In this document: in pieces, positions 54,741 through 64,000 of the stretch
Position numbering within the stretch: the stretch's first letter is position 1
Layout: each line of letters begins with the position of its first letter
From: Calliopsis andreniformis
Taxonomy: Eukaryota > Arthropoda > Insecta > Hymenoptera > Andrenidae
Length of the DNA: 64,000 bases
NCBI RefSeq assembly: GCF_051401765.1
Contig: NW_027480440.1
Coordinates: 992,001 to 1,056,000, forward strand
Direction of reading: 5' to 3'
The notes under the pieces: generated by a model
Databases searched by the model: none
What the model saw: the letters and a program-made list of their open reading frames with translations, nothing else
Told to the model about the DNA's origin: nothing
Position numbers and translations under genes: made by a program

Positions 54741-57700
54741 ATACTCAATCTTCAATCCTCAATCCTCAATTTTCAATCCTCAATGCTCAATCCTCAATCC
54801 TCAATCCTCAATCCTCAATCCTCAATCCTCAATCCTCAGTCTTCAATACTCAATACCCAATCCTCAGTCTTCAATCCACAATGCTCAATCCTCAATCCTC
54901 ACTCCTCAATCCTCAGTCCTCAAACCTCAATCCTGAATCTTTCAATCATGAATCCTCAATCTTCAGCCCTGAGTGCTACGCAATCAGTTGTCAATCCTCA
55001 ATCCTCAATAGAACGTCCTCAATTCACAGTTTTCAATACTCAATACTCAATCTGCAATCTTCAGATTTCTATACGCAAACATCAATTCTCATCACTCAAC
55101 CCTCAATACTCAGTCCACAATCCTCAATCTTCAATCGTCAATCCTCAATCCTGAATCCTCAATCTTAACCTTCAATCCTCAATACTCAACCTTCAATCCT
55201 CAATCCTCAATCCTCAATCTTAATCTTCAATCCTCAATACTCAATCTTCAACCCTCAATCCTCAATCCTCAATCCTCAACACTCAATCCTCAATCTTCAA
55301 TCCTCAATACTCAATCTTCAATCCTCAATCCTCAATCCTCAATCCTCAATCCTCCATCCTCAATATTCAACACACAACCCTCAACCATCAATCCTCAATA
55401 CTCAACCATCAATCCTCAATTCCCAATACTCAATAGAGTATCCTGAATTCTCATGGTTCAATACTCAATCCACAATTTTCAATAATCAAATCTCAATCCT
55501 CAAACATCAATTCTCAACACTCAATCCTCAACACTCAGTCCTCTCTCTTCAATCATCCATCCTCAATCCTCAATCCTCAATCGTCAATCCTCAACTTTCA
55601 ATCCTCAACCCTCAATCCTCAGTCCTCAAACCTCAATCACGAATCCTCAATCCTGAATCCTCAATCTTCAGCCCTCAGTCCTCAACAATCAATTGTCAAT
55701 CCTCAATCCTCAATAGAATATCCTCAATTCACTGTTTTCAATACTCAATCCCCATTCTTCAATCTTCAAATCTCAATCCACAAACATCAATTCTCATCAC
55801 TCAGCCCTCAACGCTCAGTCCTCAATCGTCAATCCTCAATCCCCAATCCTCAATCTTCAATCCTCAATCCTCAATCCTCAATCCTCAATCCTCAATCTTC
55901 AATACTCAATACTCAATATTCAATCCTCAATCCTCAATCCTCAATCCTCAATCCTCAGCCTTCAAACCTCAATCCTCAACCCTCAGCCCTCATCCTCAAT
56001 CCTCAATCCTCAATCCTAAATCCTCAATCTTCAATCCTCAATCCTCAATCCTCAATCCTCAATCCTCAATCCTCAATACTCAATCCTCAATCCTCAGTCC
56101 TCAAACCTCAATCCTGAATCCTCAATCCTGAATCCTCAATCTTCAGCCCTGAGTCCTCAACAATCAGTTGTCAATCCTCAATCCTCAATAGAAGGTCCTC
56201 AATTCACAGTTTTCAATACTCAATACTCAATCTGCAATCTTCAGATTTCTATACACAAACATCAATTCTCATCACTCAACCCTCAATACTCAGTCCACAA
56301 TCCTCAATCTTCAATCGTCAATCCTCAATCCTCAGTCCTCAATCCTCAATCCTCAATCGTCAATCTTCCATCCTCAATACTCAATCTTCAATCCTCAATC
56401 CTCATTCCTCAATCCTCAATCCTCAATCTTCAATCCTCAATACTCAATCTTCAATCCTCAATCCTCAATCCTCAATCCTCAATCCTCATACTTCAATCCT
56501 CAACACCCAGTCCTCAATCTTCAATCCTCAATCCTCAATCCTCAATTCTCAATCCTCAATCCTCAATCCTCAGACCTCAAACATCAATACGCAACCCTCA
56601 GTCCTCGTCCTCAATCCACAACACACAATCCTCAATCCTCAATCTTTAATCATCAATATTCAATCTTCAGTCCTCAATCCTCAATCCTCAATCCTCAATC
56701 CTCAATCCTCAATGTTCAATCCGCAATACCCAATCCTCAATCTTCAATACTCAATCCTCAATCCTTAATCCTCAATCCTCAATCCTCAATCATCAATCCT
56801 CAATGCTCAATCCTCAATCCTCAATCCTCAATCCTCAATCTTAATCTTCAATCCTCAATACTCAATCTTCAATCCTCAATCCTCAATCCTCAACACTCAA
56901 TCCTCAATCATGAATCCTCAATCCTCAGTCCTCAATCTACAATCCTCAATACTCAATCTGCAATCCTCAATCCTCAGTCCTCAATCCTCAATCCTCATTC
57001 TTCAATCCTCAATACCGAATCCTCAATCTTCAATCCTCAATCCTCAATACTCAATCTTCAATCCTCAATCCTCAATTTTCAATCCTCAATGCTCAATCCT
57101 CAATCCTCAATCCTCAATCCTCAATCCTCAATCCTCAATCCTCAGTCTTCAATACTCAATACCCAATCCTCAGTCTTCAATCCACAATCCTCAATCCTCA
57201 ATCCTCACTCCTCAATCCTCAGTCCTCAAACCTCAATCCTGAATCTTTCAATCATGAATCCTCAATCTTCAGCCCTGAGTGCTACGCAATCAGTTGTCAA
57301 TCCTCAATCCTCAATAGAACGTCCTCAATTCACAGTTTTCAATACTCAATACTCAATCTGCAATCTTCAGATTTCTATACGCAAACATCAATTCTCATCA
57401 CTCAACCCTCAATACTCAGTCCACAATCCTCAATCTTCAATCGTCAATCCTCAATCCTGAATCCTCAATCTTAACCTTCAATCCTCAATACTCAACCTTC
57501 AATCCTCAATCCTCAATCCTCAATCTTAATCTTCAATCCTCAATACTCAATCTTCAACCCTCAATCCTCAATCCTCAATCCTCAACACTCAATCCTCAAT
57601 CTTCAATCCTCAATACTCAATCTTCAATCCTCAATCCTCAATCCTCAATCCTCAATCCTCCATCCTCAATATTCAACACACAACCCTCAACCATCAATCC

Positions 57701-58020
57701 TCAATACTCAACCATCAATCCTCAATTCTCAATACTCAATAGAGTATCCTGAATTCTCATGGTTCAATACTCAATCCACAATTTTCAATAATCAAATCTC
57801 AATCCTCAAACATCAATTCTCAACACTCAATCCTCAACACTCAGTCCTCTCTCTTCAATCCTCCATCCTCAATCCTCAATCCTCAATCGTCAATCCTCAA
57901 CTTTCAATCCTCAACCCTCAATCCTCAGTCCTCAAACCTCAATCACGAATCCTCAATCCTGAATCCTCAATCTTCAGCCCTCAGTCCTCAACAATCAATT
58001 GTCAATCCTCAATCCTCAAT

Positions 58021-58038
58021 AGAATATCCGCAATACGC
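58021..58038. repeat. Fused delta junction 3
   Basis: The same joint again, 7,816 bp after the second. It differs slightly downstream (ACTTAATCC near 58069 for CCTTAATCC). Confidence 0.88.
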
Positions 58039-58186
58039 AATCCTCAATCTTCAATACTCAATCCTCAATACTTAATCCTCAATCCTCAATCATCAATCCT
58101 CAATCTTCAATACTCAATCGTCAATCCTCAATCCTCAATCCTCAATACCCAACCATCAATCCTCAATTCCCAATACTCAATAGAAT

Positions 58187-58204
58187 ATCCTGAATTCTCA
58201 GGAT
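58187..58204. repeat. Beta hairpin 7
   Basis: An intact beta dyad, 7,816 bp after the previous one and the last in the window. Gamma and delta follow in the usual order. Confidence 0.9.
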
Positions 58205-60122
58205 TCAATACTCAATCCTCAATCCTCAACCCTCAGCCCTCATCCTCCATCCTCAATCCTCAATCCCCAATCCTCAATCTTCAACCCTCAATACTCAATC
58301 TTCAATCCTCAATCCTCAATCCTCAATCCTCAATCCTCCATCCTCAATATTCAACACAGAACCCTCAACCATCAATCCTCAATACTCAACCATCAATCCT
58401 CAATTCTCAATACTCAATAGAGTATCCTGAATTCTCATGGTTCAATACTCAATCCACAATTTTCAATAATCAAAACTCAATCCTCAAACATCAATTCTCA
58501 ACACTCAATCCTCAACACTCAGTCCTCTCTCTTCAATCCTCCATCCTCAATCCTCAATCCTCAATCCTCAATCGCCAATCCTCAACTTTCAATCCTCAAC
58601 CCTCAATCCTCAGTCCTCAAACCTCAATCACGAATCCTCAATCCTGAATCCTCAATCTTCAGCCCTCAGTCCTCAACAATCAATTGTCAATCCTCAATCC
58701 TCAATAGAATATCCTCAATTCACTGTTTCCAATACTCAATCCCCATTCTTCAATCTTCAAATCTCAATCCACAAACATCAATTCTCATCACTCAGCCCTC
58801 AACGCTCAGTCCTCAATCGTCAATCCTCAATCCCCAATCCTCAATCTTCAATCCTCAATCCTCAATCCTCAATCCTCAATCCTCAATCTTCAGTCCTCAA
58901 TACTCAATATTCAATCCTCAATCCTCAATCCTCAATCCTCAATCCTCAATCCTCAATCCTCAGCCTTCAAACCTCAATCCTCAACCCTCAGCCCTCATCC
59001 TCAATCCTCAATCCTCAATCCTAAATCCTCAATCTTCAATCCTCAATCCTCAATCCTCAATCCTCAATCCTCAATCCTCAATACTCAATCCTCAATCCTC
59101 AATCTTCAATCCTCAACACTCAATCGTCAAGCCTCAATCCTCAATCCTCATTCTTCAATCCTCAATCCTCAATACTCAATCCTCAATCTTCGATCCTCAA
59201 TACTCAATATTCAATCCTCAATCCTCAATCCTCAATTCTCAATCCTCAATCCTCAGTCCTCAGTCCTCATACCTCAATCCTCAACCCTCAGCCCTCATCC
59301 TCAATCCTCAATTCTCAATCCTAAATCCTCAATCTTCCATCCTCAATACTCAATCCTCAATCCTCAATCCCCTGTCCTCAAACCTCAATTCTGAATCCTC
59401 AATACTGAATCCTCAATCTTCAGCCCTCAGTCCTCAACAATCAGTTGTCAATCCTCAATCCTCAATAGAATATCCTCAATTCACAGTTTTCTATACTCAA
59501 TACTCAAACTGCAATCTTCGAATCTCTATTCACAAACATCAATTCTCATCACTCAACTCTCAACACTCCGTCCACAATCCTGAAACTTCAATCCTCAATC
59601 CTCAATCCTCAAACCTCAATCCTCAATCCTCAATTTTCAAACCTCAATAATCAATCTTCAATCCTCAATCCTCAATCCTCAGTCCTCAATCGTCAGACTT
59701 CAATCCTCAATACTCAATCTTCAATCCTGAATCCTGAATCCTCAATCCTCAATCCTCAATCCTCATTCTTCAATCCTGAATACCCAATCCTCAATCTTCA
59801 ATCCTCAACCCTCAATCCTCAATTCTCAATCCTCAATCCTCAGTCCTCAGTCCTCGAACCACAATCCTCAACCCTCAGCCCTCATCCTCAATCCTCAATC
59901 CTCAACCCTCAGTCCTCCGTCCTCAAACCTCAATCCTCAGCCCTCAGACCTCATACTCGATCCTCAATCCTCAATCCTCAATCCTCAATATTCAATCCTC
60001 AATACTCAATATTCAATCCTCAATCCTCAGTCCTCAAGCCTCAATTCTGAATCCTGAATACTAAACCTTCAATCCTCAATCCTCAGTCCTGAATACTCTA
60101 CCATCAATCTTCAAACCTCAAT

Positions 60123-62010
60123 CCCCAATGCTCAATCCTCAATCCTCATTCTTCAATCCTCAATACCCAATCCTCAATCTTCAATCCTCTATCCTCAATG
60201 CTCAATTCTCAATTCTCAATCCTCAAACCTCAATCTTCAATCCTCAATACTCGATCTTCAATCCTCAATCCTCAATCCTCAGTCATCAGTCCTCAATCCT
60301 CAATCCTCAATCTTCAATCCTCAATAATCAATCTCCAATACTAGATCCTCAATCCCCAATCCTCAATCCTTAATCCTCAATCTTGAATTCTCAATCCCCA
60401 GTCCTCAATCTTCAATCCTCAATGCTCAATCCTCAATCCTCAATCCTCAGTCCTCAATCCTCAATCCTCAATCCTCAAACCTCAAACCTCAACCGTCAGT
60501 CCTCGTCCTCAAACCTCAACGCTCAATTCTCCATCCTCAATCTTCAATCATCAATACTCAATCTGCAATCCTCAATCCTCAATCCTCAATCCTCAATCCT
60601 CAATCCTCAATCCTCAATCCTCAATCCTCAATCTTCAATCCTCAATACTCAATCTTCAATCCTCAATCCTGAATCCTCAACACTCAATCCTCAATCCTCA
60701 ATCCTCAATCCTCAATCGTCAATCTTCACTCCTCAATACTCAATCTTCAATGCTCAATCCCCATTCCTCAATCCACATTTTTCAATCCTCAATTCCCTAT
60801 CCTCAATCCTCAATCCCCAATCCTCAATCCTCAATCCTCAGTCCTCAATCCTCAATCCTCATTCTTCAATCCTCAATACCCAATCCTCAATCTTCAATCC
60901 TCAATCCTCAATCCTCAATTCTCAATCCTCAATCCTCAATCCTCAGACCTCAAACATCAATACTCAACCCTCAGTCCTCGGCCTCAATCCACAACCCTGA
61001 ATCCTCAATCCTCAATCTTCAATTCTCAATCCTCAATCCACAATCCTCAATCATCAATCCTCAATCCTCAAACCTCAATCCTGAATCCTCAATCCTGAAT
61101 CCTCAATCTTCAGCCCTCAGTCCTCAACAATCAGCTGTCAATCCTCAATCCTCAATAGAATATCATCAATTCAAAGCTTTCAATACTCAATACTCAATCT
61201 GCAATCTCCAAATCTCTATCCACAATCATCAATTCTCATCACTCAACCCTCAACGCTCAATCCCCAATCCTCAATCTTCAATCCTCAATCCTCAATCCTC
61301 AATCCTCAATCCTCAATCTTCAATCCTCAATACTCAATCTTCAATCCTCAATCCTCAACACTCAATCCTCAATCCTCAATCCTCAATCCTCAATCTTCAA
61401 TCCTCAATACTCAATCTTCAATCCTCAATCCTCAATCCTCAATCCTCAATCCTCAAACTTCAATCCTCAACACCCAGTCCTCAATCTTCAATCCTCAATC
61501 CTCAATCCTCAATTCTCAATCCTCAATCCTCAATCCTCAGACCTCAAACATCAATACCCAACCCTCAGTCCTCGTCCTCAATCCACAACACACAATCCTC
61601 AATCCTCAATCTTTAATCATCAATATTCAATCTTCAGTCCTCAATCCTCAATCCTCAATCCTCAATCCTCAATCCTCAATGTTCAATCCGCAATACCCAA
61701 TCCTCAATCTTCAATACTCAATCCTCAATCCTTAATCCTCAATCCTCAATCCTCAATCATCAATCCTCAATGCTCAATCCTCAATCCTCAATCCTCAATC
61801 CTCAATCTTAATCTTCAATCCTCAATACTCAATCTTCAATCCTCAATCCTCAATCCTCAACACTCAATCCTCAATCATGAATCCTCAATCCTCAGTCCTC
61901 AATCTACAATCCTCAATACTCAATCTGCAATCCTCAATCCTCAGTCCTCAATCCTCAATCCTCATTCTTCAATCCTCAATACCGAATCCTCAATCTTCAA
62001 TCCTCAATCC
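60123..62010. repeat. 7,273 bp-offset duplication, copy 2
   Basis: This is the second copy of 52850-54740. It ends abruptly near 62010, where the sequence jumps to an epsilon-module interior instead of continuing to alpha1. Confidence 0.86.
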
Positions 62011-62610
62011 TCAAACCTCAATCCTCAATCCTCAATTTTCAAACCTCAATAATCAATCTTCAATCCTCAATCCTCAATCCTCAGTCCTCAATCGTCAGAC
62101 TTCAATCCTCAATACTCAATCTTCAATCCTGAATCCTGAATCCTCAATCCTCAATCCTCAATCCTCATTCTTCAATCCTGAATACCCAATCCTCAATCTT
62201 CAATCCTCAACCCTCAATCCTCAATTCTCAATCCTCAATCCTCAGTCCTCAGTCCTCGAACCACAATCCTCAACCCTCAGCCCTCATCCTCAATCCTCAA
62301 TCCTCAACCCTCAGTCCTCCGTCCTCAAACCTCAATCCTCAGCCCTCAGACCTCATACTCGATCCTCAATCCTCAATCCTCAATCCTCAATATTCAATCC
62401 TCAATACTCAATATTCAATCCTCAATCCTCAGTCCTCAAGCCTCAATTCTGAATCCTGAATACTAAACCTTCAATCCTCAATCCTCAGTCCTGAATACTC
62501 TACCATCAATCTTCAAACCTCAATCCCCAATGCTCAATCCTCAATCCTCATTCTTCAATCCTCAATACCCGATCCTCAATCTTCAATCCTCTATCCTCAA
62601 TGCTCAATTC
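62011..62610. repeat. 2,402 bp-offset duplicate of 59609-60208
   Basis: The segment repeats about 600 bp found 2,402 bp upstream (for example 59631/62033). Both carry the variant CATACTCGATCC (near 59952 and 62354), which I did not see elsewhere in the window. The resemblance ends within the eta upstream region, where this copy has the CAAGCCTC form typical of 44450 and 51690. Confidence 0.8.
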
Positions 62611-64000
62611 TCAATCCTCAATCCTCAAGCCTCAATCTTCAATCCTCAATACTCGATATTCAATCCTCAATCCTCAATCCTCAGTCATTAATCCTCAATC
62701 CTCAATCCTCAATCTTCAATCCTCAATAATCAATCTCCAATACTAGATCCTCAATCCCCAATCCTCAATCCTTAATCCTCAATCTTGAATTCTCAATCCC
62801 CAGTCCTCAATCTTCAATCCTCAATGCTCAATCCTCAATCCTCAATCCTCAGTCCTCAATCCTCAATCCTCAATCCTCAAACCTCAAACCTCAACCGTCA
62901 GTCCTCGTCCTCAAACCTCAACGCTCAATCCTCCATCCTCAATCTTCAATCATCAATACTCAATCTTCAATCCTCAATCCTCAATTCTCAATCCTAAATC
63001 CTCAATCTTCCATCCTCAATACTTAATCCTCAATCCTCAATCCCCTGTCCTCAAACCTCAATTCTGAATCCTCAATCCTGAATCCTCAATCTTCAGCCCT
63101 CAGTCCTCAACAATCAGTTGTCAATCCTCAATCCTCAATAGAATATCCTCAATTCACAGTTTTCTATACTCAATACTCAAACTGCAATCTTCAAATCTCT
63201 ATTCACAAACATCAATTCTCATCACTCAACTCTCAACACTCCGTCCACAATCCTCAAACTTCAATCCTCAATCCTCAATCCTCAACCCTCAATCCTCAAT
63301 CCTCAATTTTCAAACCTCAATAATCAATCTTGAATCCTCAATCCTCAATCCTCAATCCTCAATCGTCAGACTTCAATCCTCAATACTCAATCTTCAATCC
63401 TGAATCCTCAATCCTCAATCCTCAATCCTCAATCCTCATTCTTCAATCCTGAATACCCAATCCTCAATCTTCAATCCTCAATCCTCAATCCTCAATTCTC
63501 AATCCTCAATCCTCAGTCCTCAGTCCTCGAACCACAATCCTCAACCCTCAGCCCTCATCCTCAATCCTCAATCCTCAACCCTCAGTCCTCCGTCCTCAAA
63601 CCTCAATCCTCAGCCCTCAGACCTCATCCTCGATCCTCAATCCTCAATCCTCAATCCTCAATATTCAATCCTCAATACTCAATATTCAATCCTCAGTCCT
63701 CAAGCCTCAATTCTGAATCCTGAATACTAAACCTTCAATCCTCAATCCTCAGTCCTGAATACTCTACCATCAATCTTCAAACCTCAATCCCCAATGCTCA
63801 ATCCTCAATCCTCATTCTTCAATCCTCAATACCCAATCCTCAATCTTCAATCCTCTATCCTCAATGCTCAATTCTCAATTCTCAATCCTCAAACCTCAAT
63901 CTTCAATCCTCAATACTCGATCTTCAATCCTCAATCCTCAATCCTCAGTCATCAATCCTCAATCCTCAATCCTCAATCTTCAATCCTCAATAATCAATCT

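Larger units (their letters stand above)
50371..58186. repeat. Higher-order unit 6 (7,816 bp)
   Basis: The beta-to-beta spacing is 7,816 bp, also seen between 49094 and 56910. The gamma and delta that normally follow beta are absent: after beta the sequence passes to heptamers and reaches epsilon at about 50930. The rest is eta (51788), epsilon (about 52200), eta (about 53053), alpha5 (about 53880), alpha1 (about 55010), gamma (about 55434), delta (about 55713), alpha1 (about 56190, with AGAAGGTCC in place of AGAACGTCC), alpha1 (about 57315), gamma (about 57739) and the fused delta junction (58021). Confidence 0.82.
1..64000. repeat. Heptanucleotide satellite array (CCTCAAT)n, continuous across the window
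   Basis: Every part of the window is made of variants of CCTCAAT on the + strand (ATTGAGG on the - strand). The commonest variants change one base: ACTCAAT, CTTCAAT, CCTCAGT, CCTCAAC, CCTGAAT, CCTCATT, CCCCAAT. The consensus unit has three C, two T, two A and no G, so the + strand is strongly G-poor. No segment longer than about 110 bp departs from the heptamer, and the departures are themselves repeated landmark segments. The array starts before base 1 and continues past base 64000. No unique sequence, gene or transposon interrupts it, so this entry also covers all gene-free stretches. The size and higher-order structure suggest eukaryotic satellite DNA. The species and chromosomal site cannot be told from the sequence. 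Confidence 0.97.
58187..64000. repeat. Higher-order unit 7 (partial, 5' part, rearranged)
   Basis: It begins at the last beta hairpin and runs off the window. The order is beta, gamma (about 58417), delta (about 58704), epsilon (about 59466), eta (about 60327), alpha5 (about 61155), then a junction near 62010 that drops into the middle of an epsilon module, eta (about 62727), epsilon (about 63140) and the first bases of another eta at the window end. From about 60,120 to about 62,000 it matches 52,850-54,730 at an offset of 7,273 bp. Confidence 0.78.

Noticed and set aside
1..64000. Dozens of + strand open frames of 60-660 codons as protein-coding genes
   Set aside because: They all encode the same NPQSSIL heptad because the unit length is 7 and the consensus has no stop. 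They overlap in several frames, lack expression signals or domains, and stop only at random unit variants.
1..64000. CRISPR array
   Set aside because: There is no constant repeat of 23-50 bp alternating with unique spacers of even length. All sequence between landmarks is the same heptamer, and no cas-like gene is present.
1..64000. Telomeric repeat
   Set aside because: The unit length matches the plant-type heptamer, but ATTGAGG is not a telomere motif known to me. The array is degenerate, with nested higher-order duplications, unlike a uniform terminal telomere. An old subtelomeric origin cannot be excluded.
1..64000. Cyanobacterial STRR-type heptamer repeat
   Set aside because: The CCCCAAT and CCTCAGT variants resemble the STRR1 motif, but those repeats are short intergenic runs. 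A 64 kb array with multi-kilobase higher-order units and no genes does not fit.
1..64000. NPQSSIL heptads as coiled-coil or antifreeze-like repeat protein
   Set aside because: The period of seven residues is set by the DNA unit. Proline in every heptad argues against a coiled coil, and there is no evidence of translation.
1..64000. CENP-B box or other centromere protein motif
   Set aside because: The CENP-B box needs TTCG and CGGG elements. The array is too poor in G and CpG, and I saw no match on either strand. This does not rule out a centromeric role.
1..64000. Transposon, retrovirus-like or insertion sequence remnants
   Set aside because: No terminal inverted repeats, long terminal repeats, target-site duplications or transposase or reverse transcriptase translations were seen. 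The landmark segments are too short, and are repeated in fixed order within the units.
1..64000. tRNA, rRNA or structured RNA genes
   Set aside because: The near absence of G on the + strand, and of C on the - strand, prevents cloverleaf or other stable stems. The beta dyad (7 bp arms) is the only strong hairpin noticed.

Overview
The whole 64 kb window is one uninterrupted satellite-type tandem array. The basic unit is a heptanucleotide, CCTCAAT on the + strand (ATTGAGG on the - strand). It is repeated thousands of times with point variants, mainly ACTCAAT, CTTCAAT, CCTCAGT, CCTCAAC, CCTGAAT, CCTCATT and CCCCAAT. I see no supportable protein-coding gene, RNA gene, transposon, CRISPR array or unique-sequence island. 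The array runs off both ends of the window.

The host cannot be identified from the sequence. The length of the array, its nested higher-order repeats and the lack of any gene in 64 kb fit eukaryotic heterochromatin (centromeric, pericentromeric, subtelomeric or sex-chromosome satellite) better than a bacterial genome. This is inference. Cyanobacterial STRR heptamers of the CCCCAAT/CCCCAGT type look similar, but the ones I know of are short intergenic runs.

The many long + strand open frames come from the repeat. Because 7 mod 3 = 1, all three + frames read the same heptapeptide (N-P-Q-S-S-I-L, circularly permuted), and the consensus has no stop in that direction. On the - strand, TGA falls once per 21 bases in every frame, so no long frame exists there. 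The frames end wherever a variant unit makes TGA, TAA or TAG.

The array is organised on several scales. (1) The heptamer. (2) A family of phase-breaking landmark segments of about 60-110 bp with a shared core beginning CAATAGA. I sort these into subtypes alpha1-alpha5, beta, gamma, delta and epsilon. A separate landmark, eta, contains ACTAGATCC. (3) Modules of about 0.7-2.1 kb between landmarks, some in tandem (1.27, 1.95 and 2.095 kb). (4) Higher-order units of about 7.5-11 kb. Each contains one beta landmark with a 7-bp-arm hairpin (18 bp in all), usually followed by gamma, delta, epsilon-eta, alpha5, alpha4/alpha1 and gamma-delta.

Region by region: 1-7945 is the end of a unit rich in alpha landmarks, with a 1.95 kb tandem duplication. 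7946-18983 is an 11.0 kb unit holding a 1.27 kb epsilon-eta duplication and a copy of window bases 1-4212. 18984-26477 and 26478-33971 are near-identical 7,494 bp units. 33972-42418 is 8.4 kb with a 2,095 bp duplication. 42419-50370 and 50371-58186 are 7,952 and 7,816 bp. They begin after copies of a shared deletion junction near 42253, 50205 and 58021. 58187-64000 is the start of another rearranged unit. The pattern fits repeated unequal exchange, replication slippage and segmental amplification. Nothing indicates genes acting together.
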